Part shown: positions 51,093 to 58,498 of the stretch, piece after piece | Position numbering within the stretch: the stretch's first letter is position 1 | How the letters are laid out: each line of letters opens with the position of its first letter | Source: Candidatus Enterococcus murrayae | GTDB lineage: Bacteria; Bacillota; Bacilli; Lactobacillales; Enterococcaceae | Reading direction: 5' to 3' | Assembly (NCBI RefSeq): GCF_017315985.1 | Contig: NZ_JAFLVR010000001.1 | Coordinates: 124,001-188,000 of the forward strand | Length of the DNA: 64,000 bases | Translations under genes and position numbers: made by a program | Notes under the pieces: model-generated | The model's input: the letters and a program-made list of their open reading frames with translations, nothing else | Told to the model about the DNA's origin: nothing | Database searches by the model: none

Positions 51093-51121
51093 AGTATAAC
51101 GAAACCCTATTCGATAAGCAA
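51093..51121 (-). promoter_or_regulatory. Promoter of the rhodanese operon
   Basis: On the minus strand TTGCTT and TATACT are separated by exactly 17 bases. The transcript would begin near 51086 and carry a leader of about 290 bases. A further stem CTTAGA/TCTAAG at 50990-51004 follows the leader ORF. Confidence 0.8.
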
Positions 51122-51262
51122 GAACATTTTATTTAAAAAAACAAAAAGTTTTATTGTGAAAACAATGGTTTTTATTTCGAGCTTATTCTATTTGTTAGGA
51201 GTGGTTTTTCTATGAATTATCAGCTAAAATTACTTTATCTAATAATAAGAAGAGGTGCCTTT

Positions 51263-51643
51263 ATGAGTATTTTTGATGGATTAATGGGAAATGCCAGTCA
51301 GCATAATAATCTGACTGTTGAAAAAAAATTAGAAGATGTACTAATAACAGGTGAAACTGTTTCCTTGGCCTTTAAACTAGTTCGCGATTTGATCGTATTT
51401 ACTGACTTTCGCTTAATTTTAGTTGATAAGCAGGGCATGACAGGCAAGAAGGTTGAGTATAAATCAATTCCATATCGCTCAATCTCACGCTTTTCAGTAG
51501 AGACCAGCGGACATTTCGATTTAGATGCGGAATTAAAAATTTGGATTTCTAGTGCCGAACTACCTGCAGAAACGATTCAATTTAGAAAAGATAAAAATAT
51601 CGTGGCCGTGCAAAAAGCACTGGCTTTGGCATTATCAAAATAG
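51263..51643 (+). CDS. Bacterial PH-domain protein (bPH_1)
   Basis: A 126-residue protein from ATG 51263 (AGAGGTG upstream). The pattern FKLVRDLIVFTDFRLILVDK then YKSIPYRSISRFSVETSGHF and ELKIWIS fits the bPH_1/PF08000-type pleckstrin-homology fold found as small cytoplasmic proteins in Firmicutes. It ends at a strong terminator. Function is not established for the family. Confidence 0.82.
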   Translation: MSIFDGLMGNASQHNNLTVEKKLEDVLITGETVSLAFKLVRDLIVFTDFRLILVDKQGMTGKKVEYKSIPYRSISRFSVETSGHFDLDAELKIWISSAELPAETIQFRKDKNIVAVQKALALALSK

Positions 51644-51645
51644 TT

Positions 51646-51693
51646 GAAAAGGACAAGAACTGAACTTATTCGTTCAATTGCTTGTCCTTTTTC
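51646..51693 (+). terminator. Intrinsic terminator
   Basis: AAAAGGACAAG pairs with CTTGTCCTTTTT; the loop holds an inner stem TGAAC/GTTCA. It lies right after the PH-domain gene. Confidence 0.9.
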
Positions 51694-51813
51694 TCTCTCT
51701 CAGAAAGCCTGTATCCTTTTTCCCCTTTATTATCTTCATTCTCTCCTTTAAAAATAGTCAGTAACCTTCTCTAGAAATCCACATAGATAAATAGATAATC
51801 GGAAAAGAAATTT

Positions 51814-52302
51814 TTATTTCTCTTTCACTTTATCAACATTTTCAATCCATTTCTCAAGATTGTTGAATCCATCATTTTTGATGTAATCATATTCTCTGTC
51901 TATAATCTCATCAAACCAAAGCAGCTCGCCGTTTTTCTTCTTTCCAATGATCTTTACTACCGACTGACTGATAGATGTTTTCTGACTTAAATTTTTGACT
52001 TTGCCGATTTTTAACGCAATAATTGCGTTGCCTCTTTCATGACTTTGCTCAATTTCGTATTGAACATATTTGGAATCTAATGTTTCACTCCCAATTAATA
52101 CGACTGTTACTGAAGTGCCAGATAATTGCTTATCTATCCATCGTTTAATACTCTCCTCGCCATCACGTTTGATTCGCTCGAACTCAGCCTTGTTAATAAA
52201 ACCAGACTCTTCATTTTCTTTTAAAGCCCAATTATTTTTAATCACCATTGCTCTTGATAAATCATTCTCATAATAAAAACTAAAAAATACTCTTCTCACC
52301 AT
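51814..52302 (-). CDS. TIR-like (MTH538/DUF1863) protein, ThsB-like
   Basis: A 162-residue single-domain protein after GGAGGC. The start VRRVFFSFYYENDLSRAMVI, the VTVVLIGSETLDSKYVQYEIEQ segment near 75-97 with the expected catalytic-type Glu, and WFDEIIDREYDYIKND near the end match MTH538 TIR-like proteins such as ThsB of the Thoeris anti-phage system. ThsB makes an NAD-derived signal that turns on ThsA. No ThsA (SIR2 or macro-domain) gene lies beside it: the neighbours are a PH-domain gene and a GNAT gene on the other strand. It may work with a distant effector or alone. Confidence 0.82.
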   Translation of the reverse strand: MVRRVFFSFYYENDLSRAMVIKNNWALKENEESGFINKAEFERIKRDGEESIKRWIDKQLSGTSVTVVLIGSETLDSKYVQYEIEQSHERGNAIIALKIGKVKNLSQKTSISQSVVKIIGKKKNGELLWFDEIIDREYDYIKNDGFNNLEKWIENVDKVKEK

Positions 52303-52565
52303 AAAATTGCCTCCTAAACTTTTTCATTATTCATAAGCTGCAATAAATCTCTGGCTGTAAAATTGCGGAGATCCCTTGACAAGCCCGAACAATTCTGAAT
52401 TCTCTATCCATTATATAATACCTATCTCACGCAATGGCTCCATTTTTTTAATAATAGATATTTTTCTAGGGAACAAGCATTTTTATTGAAATAATAAGAT
52501 ACTGACTAGCTTTTGTATTTCTAGCGTGATACGATTTTGGTAAGATGAAAAATGGAGGTCTTGTT

Positions 52566-53105
52566 ATGTTGGATAAATCAGTTCCTTTTATTCCATTCAC
52601 AATGTTCCGCCCGTCAAATGCTACTTCGTTACCAGAAATTCAACTACCTGAAGGGTATCAGATAGTTTTCTATCAACCAGGTGATGAAAAGGATTGGTGT
52701 CGTATCGAAACAGCCGTCTTAGAATTTGATACAGAAAAGGACGCAGCAGATTATTTCAAAAAATCCTTCACCCCTTTTCAAAATGAGTTGAAAAAGAGAA
52801 TGCTTTTCGTCGAAAATCCTTTAGGCGAAAAAGTTGCTACCTTTACTGCATGGTGGACAAAAGATGATTATCCCCGTCTTCACTGGTTAGGTGTTATTCC
52901 AGAAGAACAGAGGAAAGGATTAGCAAAAGCTCTAGCGATTCGCGTCACTCAAATTCTTCACGAGAATTATCCTGATCAAGATCTTTATCTAAATACACAA
53001 ACCTGGAGTCACCATGCTGTCAAATTATATAAAAATTTGAATTATCAAATCTTTCAAGATCAAAATTATCAAAAAATTCTAGATATTTTAACTATGGCCG
53101 AGTAA
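52566..53105 (+). CDS. GNAT-family N-acetyltransferase
   Basis: A 179-residue acetyltransferase from ATG 52566 after GGAGG. The CoA site motif is in RLHWLGVIPEEQRKGLAKALAIRV (residues ~115-138: V-I-P-x-x-x-x-K-G-L-A), and NTQTWSHHAVKLYKNLNYQIF gives the end strand and Tyr. Substrate unknown; the family acylates amines of small molecules or proteins in the cytoplasm. It stands alone with its own terminator. Confidence 0.85.
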   Translation: MLDKSVPFIPFTMFRPSNATSLPEIQLPEGYQIVFYQPGDEKDWCRIETAVLEFDTEKDAADYFKKSFTPFQNELKKRMLFVENPLGEKVATFTAWWTKDDYPRLHWLGVIPEEQRKGLAKALAIRVTQILHENYPDQDLYLNTQTWSHHAVKLYKNLNYQIFQDQNYQKILDILTMAE

Positions 53106-53108
53106 ACA

Positions 53109-53148
53109 GAAAACGGAGTTGTCGCAAAAATGCAACAGCTCCGTTTTA
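53109..53148. terminator. Bidirectional terminator
   Basis: AAAACGGAGTTGT and ACAGCTCCGTTTT form a long stem with one mismatch and an A run on one side and T run on the other. It is shared by the convergent GNAT and NADH oxidase genes. Confidence 0.9.
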
Positions 53149-53152
53149 CTAA

Positions 53153-54484
53153 TTATTCTGCGCTTAAAGCAGCCATCGTAATATAATTGTATGGCTGATT
53201 GAAATGAGGTAAGAAGAAAATATCCAAGAGTTTCAATTTATCGATCGTTACTTGCTCTTCAATTGCTAGTGAGAACATATGAATCACACCAGAAATATCC
53301 TCAGTAGATGATAATTGAGCACCGACTACTCGGCGAGTATCCTCTTCGTACACGATTCGGATTTTTACATTGGCATTTTTCTTCATAAATCCTGGTCGCT
53401 GTAAATCCTCAAAGTCAGTATACTTGACAGCAACTCCATGTTTTCCTGCTGCTTCTACTGATAAGCCAGTCGAAACCATATGCAGTCCAAAAATTGAGAT
53501 ACCATTTGATCCTTGTACCCCAGTCGACTCTAGCCCAACTCCACCAACATTGTATCCAGCAACGATTCCAGAACGTACCGCGTTAGTTGCTAACGCGATA
53601 TAAGTCGTATCTTGAAGTGCATTTGAATAAATCGTCGCACAATCTCCTACAGCATAAACGTCTGGATCACTTGTTTGCTGGTGACGATCAACGAGATAGG
53701 CACCATTCTTAAATAGTTCCAAATGATCCTTTGCTAAATCATTATTTGGTAAAAATCCAATCGCATTAATAACTAAATCAACTTTATATTCACCTTTATC
53801 AGTCACAATTGATTCAACTTTACCGCTCCCTTTATATTCCATAGCTAATTCACCAAAATGTAAGTCAATTTCATGCTCCTTCAAAACAGCATCCATATCA
53901 TCAGTAAACCATTTATCATAATAGCTTGGTAGAGAACGTTCCATCGCATCGAATAATAGGACGTTTTTGCCACGACGTTTTGCTGCTTCAGCAATTTCTA
54001 CACCAATGTATCCGGCGCCAATAACTGCAACGTTAGCAACATCATCAGTATTTAAAAGCTCATCAACTGCCTGCCCATCTTGGAATCGCTTCAAAAAATG
54101 AATATTTCCCAAATCACGCCCTGGAACTTTTGGTGAAATCGGAACAGAACCAGTAGCTAAAATCAATTTATCATATGTTTCAACAAAGGAATCCCCATTT
54201 TTTGATAAACAGCGAACCTCTTTCTGATCATAATCGATGCTCTCAACAGTTGTTTCCATAAAAATTTTAGCACCTTTTGCTTCAAAATCTTCCCGCTTAG
54301 TATAAAACAGACCTTCATAAGAGTCGATTTGTCTTCCTACCCATAGTGCAGTTCCACACCCTAAGTAGCTGAGATTGTTATTTCGATCAATCATCACCAC
54401 TTCTTGATCTTCAAAATTGTCCAAAAGCGTATTGGCTGCAGCAATGCCAGCATGATTTGTACCTACTATTACAGTTTTTGTCAT
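53153..54484 (-). CDS. nox: NADH oxidase (water-forming type)
   Basis: A 443-residue flavoprotein from ATG 54484 after AAAGGAGG. FAD binding: KTVIVGTNHAGIAAANTLL. The redox Cys lies in NLSYLGCGTALWVG near residue 43, NAD binding is VAVIGAGYIGVEIAEA near 155, and the second FAD motif is VYAVGDCATIYSN near 280. This layout is shared by water-forming NADH oxidase, NADH peroxidase and CoA-disulfide reductase; the lactic acid bacterial context favours oxidase. It removes oxygen and renews NAD+. It is divergent from a Crp/Fnr-type regulator that may control it. Confidence 0.88.
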   Translation of the reverse strand: MTKTVIVGTNHAGIAAANTLLDNFEDQEVVMIDRNNNLSYLGCGTALWVGRQIDSYEGLFYTKREDFEAKGAKIFMETTVESIDYDQKEVRCLSKNGDSFVETYDKLILATGSVPISPKVPGRDLGNIHFLKRFQDGQAVDELLNTDDVANVAVIGAGYIGVEIAEAAKRRGKNVLLFDAMERSLPSYYDKWFTDDMDAVLKEHEIDLHFGELAMEYKGSGKVESIVTDKGEYKVDLVINAIGFLPNNDLAKDHLELFKNGAYLVDRHQQTSDPDVYAVGDCATIYSNALQDTTYIALATNAVRSGIVAGYNVGGVGLESTGVQGSNGISIFGLHMVSTGLSVEAAGKHGVAVKYTDFEDLQRPGFMKKNANVKIRIVYEEDTRRVVGAQLSSTEDISGVIHMFSLAIEEQVTIDKLKLLDIFFLPHFNQPYNYITMAALSAE

Positions 54485-54901
54485 ACAATTATCCTCCTTT
54501 ATTTGCAATCGTTTTCAATACAGAATAATTGTAGCATACTTCACATAAGATTTTTACAAAAATACAAATCATTTAAAATAACTTTGAAAAAAGCATAAAC
54601 ATCTTGCCACAAGAATTACGTTCTAAAAAAAAACACTCTCTTTTAAATATTTGGTTGAAATTATAGGATTATCACATCATTAAAAAGACTGGTAACATAA
54701 AAATGACGAATCATTACAACGTAATATTAATTTGAATTTTATTTTGAAAATATTTTGTTTTCAATTTAAATTTCTATTTTTTAAGAACTCGACATAATTG
54801 TTTCGATCGATTGTGAGCATTCAAATCAAATTAATAGTAAAATGCATATAAAGACCATTTTCAATATTTAATGAAGTAATAGCAGAAATGAGGGACATCC
54901 T
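54485..54901. other. Divergent intergenic region between nox and Crp/Fnr gene
   Basis: About 417 A/T-rich bases containing the two divergent promoters. I see no gene. No convincing TTGAT-N4-ATCAA box stands out, so regulation of nox by the neighbouring Crp/Fnr protein remains inference. Confidence 0.4.
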
Positions 54902-55573
54902 ATGACAGGTAATTTAGATAAACATCATCTTGATTTGCTCAGTAAGTATGGTTTATTAGACCATCAATTTGTTTGTGAGGTTCGTCGTTTCAAATCGGGA
55001 GAAACGATTTTTTCTCAAGGTGTTGAGTATAAATACATTATGATCGTTGTCTCAGGCAAGGCCAAAGTTTGTACAAGTGCCCCTAGTGGTAAGGATTTAG
55101 TTCTAGCTTATTATCTATCAAGTGGTTTGATTGGTGACGTTGAATTGATGTCCAATACAGTTTACGCTACAGCTTCGGTCATTACTCTTTCGCCCTTTGA
55201 AGTTATCATCGTTCCGTTTCAAGATGATCAAGATACAATTTTCAAAAATCTAACTTTTATGACGACGTTAGCTAAAGGACTTTCGGAGAATCTGATTAAT
55301 AGCTCCCATAATTACACTTCTAATGCACTATACTCAGGAGAACAACGCTTATGCACCTATATACTTCAAGGTTCTTATAAGTATTATTTTTTTGATAATT
55401 TGACTGATGTAGCTGCTACTATTGGAGTTAGTTATCGTCATTTACTGCGTTTATTGAACAAATTATGTGATTCTGGCATTTTGAAACGTGAAAAACGAAG
55501 ATTTCAGATTATTAATATGGAGCAATTGAAACAACGCTCCTCTGAAGCTGCGTATTTCAAAAAGAATTATTAG
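54902..55573 (+). CDS. Crp/Fnr-family transcription regulator
   Basis: A 223-residue protein. Residues ~25-115 form the cNMP-binding-type beta roll (FKSGETIFSQGVEYKYIMIV, then GLIGDVELMSN); the dimer helix is near 120-145; a winged HTH lies near 165-215 (NLTDVAATIGVSYRHLLRLL, then SGILKREKRRFQI). The Cys pattern of Fe-S-type Fnr is absent, so it is more like YeiL or Flp-type members. Single transcription unit with a strong terminator. Signal unknown; redox is likely given the nox neighbour. Confidence 0.88.
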   Translation: MTGNLDKHHLDLLSKYGLLDHQFVCEVRRFKSGETIFSQGVEYKYIMIVVSGKAKVCTSAPSGKDLVLAYYLSSGLIGDVELMSNTVYATASVITLSPFEVIIVPFQDDQDTIFKNLTFMTTLAKGLSENLINSSHNYTSNALYSGEQRLCTYILQGSYKYYFFDNLTDVAATIGVSYRHLLRLLNKLCDSGILKREKRRFQIINMEQLKQRSSEAAYFKKNY

Positions 55574-55581
55574 AATAGAAG

Positions 55582-55620
55582 CCATCCGCTTCATTTATAA
55601 GGAAGCGGATGGTTGTTTTC
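55582..55620 (+). terminator. Intrinsic terminator
   Basis: CCATCCGCTTC, nine-base loop, GAAGCGGATGG, then a T-rich tail, right after the Crp/Fnr gene. Confidence 0.9.
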
Positions 55621-55654
55621 CATATAATAGTCACTATAAAGTTACTCTCCTGAA

Positions 55655-56008
55655 AAACTAGTCAGATCGTCAACACAGGTTTTCTTCTTTTTTTAAACTT
55701 TTGATAAAAGGTCTCATAAAAATTTTTTTACATTCACTTCTTCAGCAAAGACAATTTTTGTCTTTTTCTTGTCCAACGCTAAAATTCACCTAGCCATTCT
55801 CCATCCTGAATGAGAATAACTCCAGTAAGTAAAAATCAGTGATCATAAATTTTGTAGAATAATTTTGATTCGTACACTCAATGAAAATCTTCTAATCTTC
55901 AATCATTTCAATTTTATTGAGATCACTCCTCCATTTTGCATTTGTCACGATCTGCCAGACCTTTTCAATATTGGTATTGAAAATTGTGTCAATTCGTGAA
56001 GTTATCAT
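55655..56008 (-). pseudogene. Decayed SRPBCC/polyketide-cyclase-like gene
   Basis: From ATG 56008 (AAAGGAGATGA upstream) 38 codons are open (MITSRIDTIFNTNIEKVWQI, then TNAKWRSDLNKIEMIED), then a TAG. Past this stop the same frame continues with KIFIECTNQNYSTKFMIT and later frames give RMENG, then KIVFAEEVNVKKFF, then MRPFIKSLKKEE and CVDDLTSFS. In this order they follow the START/SRPBCC fold of Firmicute cyclase/dehydrase-like proteins. At least one stop and two or three frameshifts have broken it. The ribosome binding site is still good, so loss may be recent. Confidence 0.65.
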
Positions 56009-56106
56009 TAGTTAGTCATCTCCTTTAACTCATGCGTTGCTGAGTCTAATAAACTCCTCTCAGTTTTCATACTTTTTTGAAATAAGAGCATTCACGGTTG
56101 CTGAAC

Positions 56107-56613
56107 TTACCAGAATTCACGAATAAATTTTTTTCTTCGCTCTGCATTTTTTTGATAATTTTCTGGATTTCTTTGGTAGTAATCTTGGTGCTCAACTTCG
56201 GCAGGATAAAAAGTTCTCGCTGCTTCAATCTGCGTTACGATCGGCTGATTAAATCGCCCACTATTTTGCAGTGCATCTCGACTTTTTTTCGCGATTCTTC
56301 TTTGTTGCTCGTTAAAATAATAGATAACCGGACGATAACTGCTCCCACGATCTTCAAACTGACCAAAGGCATCTGTTGGATCGGTTTGCTGCCAATAAAT
56401 TTCTACCAGTTCTTCATAGGAGATTAATTCAGGATTATAAATGATCTCAACCGCCTCTGTGTGACCCGTCGTGCCGCTCTTCACCTCCAAGTATGTTGGA
56501 TTTTCTTTCTCACCGCCAGTATAACCAGAAATCACTGATTCGATTCCTGATAGAGTATCAAAGGGTTTTACCATACACCAAAAACAGCCACCTGCAAAAA
56601 TTGCTCGTTCCAT
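56107..56613 (-). CDS. msrA: Peptide methionine sulfoxide reductase A
   Basis: A 168-residue enzyme from ATG 56613. The active-site motif is [10 protein letters not shown] near residue 9 with the catalytic Cys; [36 protein letters not shown] and [13 protein letters not shown] are all MsrA hallmarks. It repairs Met-S-sulfoxide in proteins. The usual MsrB is not alongside. It follows metQ, whose stop lies downstream of this start's region by 25 bases, so both should be under the Met-type T-box. Confidence 0.94.
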   Translation of the reverse strand: MERAIFAGGCFWCMVKPFDTLSGIESVISGYTGGEKENPTYLEVKSGTTGHTEAVEIIYNPELISYEELVEIYWQQTDPTDAFGQFEDRGSSYRPVIYYFNEQQRRIAKKSRDALQNSGRFNQPIVTQIEAARTFYPAEVEHQDYYQRNPENYQKNAERRKKFIREFW

Positions 56614-56638
56614 TATATTCACCAACTCTTTCTCTTGA

Positions 56639-57454
56639 TTAATTATTGACGGGCACAATTGAACCGCCCCATTTTTTCTCTATCCATTTTTGGATTTTTA
56701 GTTCATGTAAAGCTTCCACGATGGTCTTGATTTCTTTACTACTTTTGTCTTCAGTTCTTGTTGCTACAATATTTACATACGGAGAATCATTTTGTTCGAT
56801 CATCAATGAATCTTTTACAGGATTCAACCCCTTTTCATAGGCAAAATTTGAATTAATAGCTACTAAGTCTCCTTCATTATTTTCGTAAGCCGAGGTGAGC
56901 AAGGTCGGATCAACACTGTGCTCAAATACTAAATTCTTAGGATTCTCTGTTATATCATCAAAAGTTGCCTTATCAATTGCTATGTCTGCTTTTATTTTTA
57001 TCAAATTGTTTTTTACAAAGACATTTAGTACCCTTCCCCATTCAGAAGGTACATTAGAAACAATGACTTTTGCTCCATTTGGTATTTCATTAACTTTTTT
57101 TATCTTTCCAGAGTATATTCCCATCGGTTCAAGATGAATTGCTCCAACATTTGAGAATTTATAGCCGTTCTCTTTCTTCTGCAAATTAAAGTATGGAACT
57201 GTTGAAAAATAATTTGCATCTATATCTCCATTTTCCAACGCCTTGTTCGGCAAAACATAATCGTCAAATTTTACAATCTCCAAGTCAATGCCTTTTTCTT
57301 TTAGTTCTGGTTTGATATGTTCCAGAATTTCAGCATGAGGAGTTGGCGAGGCCCCGATTTTTATTTTATTTGTTTTCTCAGCTGAACCGGAACCGCAGGC
57401 AGCTAAGAGGGTCATACAACTTAAGATCAATAGAACAAACCCAAATTTTTTCAT
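56639..57454 (-). CDS. metQ: Methionine-binding lipoprotein MetQ (NlpA family)
   Basis: A 271-residue lipoprotein from ATG 57454. Signal [20 protein letters not shown] with lipobox LAAC. NlpA signatures: [45 protein letters not shown] and [17 protein letters not shown]. It delivers methionine to a MetNI transporter. No metN or metI is in this window near it, so it should work with an importer encoded elsewhere. A T-box leader controls it, in line with methionine supply. Confidence 0.9.
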   Translation of the reverse strand: MKKFGFVLLILSCMTLLAACGSGSAEKTNKIKIGASPTPHAEILEHIKPELKEKGIDLEIVKFDDYVLPNKALENGDIDANYFSTVPYFNLQKKENGYKFSNVGAIHLEPMGIYSGKIKKVNEIPNGAKVIVSNVPSEWGRVLNVFVKNNLIKIKADIAIDKATFDDITENPKNLVFEHSVDPTLLTSAYENNEGDLVAINSNFAYEKGLNPVKDSLMIEQNDSPYVNIVATRTEDKSSKEIKTIVEALHELKIQKWIEKKWGGSIVPVNN

Positions 57455-57485
57455 ACAAACACTCTCCCAATTTTTTTTTGACAAA

Positions 57486-57775
57486 TAAAAAAATATCCAT
57501 CCCTTTATCTACCAGATTACTGATAAATAAAGGGACGAATATTTTCGCGTTACCACCCTTATTTGTATTGCCTTCGCAGACAATACCTCAACGGTACAAA
57601 CATACCCGGCGATGTAACGGTCGCTTCCCGTCCAGCTTGCGTGAACAAACTAAAGGCTCAGAGCTCATCTTCATTGATTCTCCACAATCCCTCTTTTCAC
57701 CTGCCGAGGGTCTCTTTAATCGTTTCCCAGTCAACTACTCTTCTCTTCAATGCATGATTATTGATTGACGTAATT
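57486..57775 (-). promoter_or_regulatory. T-box riboswitch upstream of metQ-msrA
   Basis: On the minus strand AGGGTGGTAACGCG at 57559-57546 is the T-box antiterminator motif. It is followed by a terminator whose stem pairs TCCCTTTAT with ATAAAGGGA (near 57500-57537) and a T run at 57492-57486. The stem I region upstream holds AATGAAGATGAGC; an AUG specifier is likely given the metQ gene, with two candidate positions. Uncharged tRNA-Met would stabilise the antiterminator and turn on metQ and msrA. Confidence 0.92.
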
Positions 57776-57814
57776 CTAATACAAAAAAAGTAGATTTGCA
57801 ATAAAATAATTTAT

Positions 57815-57848
57815 CAAAAAAACTCCTTATCGATTTTGATAAGAAGTT
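57815..57848 (-). terminator. Intrinsic terminator of the PTS operon tail
   Basis: On the minus strand ACTTCTTATC, loop AAAATC, GATAAGGAGT (one mismatch) is followed by six T, after the HAD phosphatase gene. Confidence 0.88.
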
Positions 57849-57858
57849 CTCGCTGTTA

Positions 57859-58491
57859 TTAACGTGTTAATTGCGGCAGTGTCAGAATTTCTTTCAGGTC
57901 ACTAATGATACTATCTGCTGCTTTTTGATCCAACAAAAAATCTTGCTGCAAAGCAACCGTGTAGATTCCTGCCGCTTTCGCAGCAGCAATTCCTAGAGGT
58001 GAGTCTTCAATGGCTAGATAGTCGTCGCATTTTAATACTTCTTGGCTAACCAAATAGATTTCAGGATTTGGCTTACTTTCCTTTACCTCTTCACCGCTGA
58101 TCGTATAAGAAAAGTAGTCCATCAGCTTGCAATCAGATAACATTTGATCGATTTCACTACGGGGGGAAGACGATGCCAAACTCAAAGAAAAACCAGCTTC
58201 TAATAATTCATCTAATACCTTAGAAACAGAACTTCTCAATGCTTTTGAAAAATCGATTTGATTTTTCTTTTTATAATGAAGGTAATCCTGTTGAAGCTGT
58301 TTCCTTTTTGTTTCATCTTTTGGAACCAGTATCTCCCAAGTCTGTTTTTCAGAATTGCCAACATAATCTTCAAACTTATTTGATCCAGGTCGGATACCTT
58401 TTTCTTTAAAATACTCCATCCGTCTTTCAAAATAGAACGGCTCACTGTCTATCAACACACCATCCATATCAAAAATTACTGCTTTTTTCAT
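57859..58491 (-). CDS. HAD-family sugar phosphatase / phosphoglucomutase-like
   Basis: A 210-residue HAD hydrolase. Motif I is VIFDMDGVLIDSEP, the helical cap spans about 15-85, motif II SLASSSPRS near 110, motif III KPNPEIYL near 140, and motif IV YLAIEDSPLGIAAAKAAG near 165. It looks like the beta-phosphoglucomutase/YcjU/2-deoxyglucose-6-phosphatase branch. It lies seven bases after the PTS regulator gene, and probably acts on sugar phosphates from the same pathway. Confidence 0.88.
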   Translation of the reverse strand: MKKAVIFDMDGVLIDSEPFYFERRMEYFKEKGIRPGSNKFEDYVGNSEKQTWEILVPKDETKRKQLQQDYLHYKKKNQIDFSKALRSSVSKVLDELLEAGFSLSLASSSPRSEIDQMLSDCKLMDYFSYTISGEEVKESKPNPEIYLVSQEVLKCDDYLAIEDSPLGIAAAKAAGIYTVALQQDFLLDQKAADSIISDLKEILTLPQLTR

Positions 58492-58498
58492 TTTTCAC

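Noticed and set aside
51200-53105. A complete Thoeris system around the TIR protein
   Set aside because: Neither the PH-domain nor the GNAT neighbour resembles ThsA; no SIR2, SLOG or macro domain is present in the window.
57343-57768. Plus-strand open frame of 141 codons opposite the metQ leader
   Set aside because: It covers the T-box riboswitch, has no good start and the sequence is explained by conserved RNA structure on the other strand.
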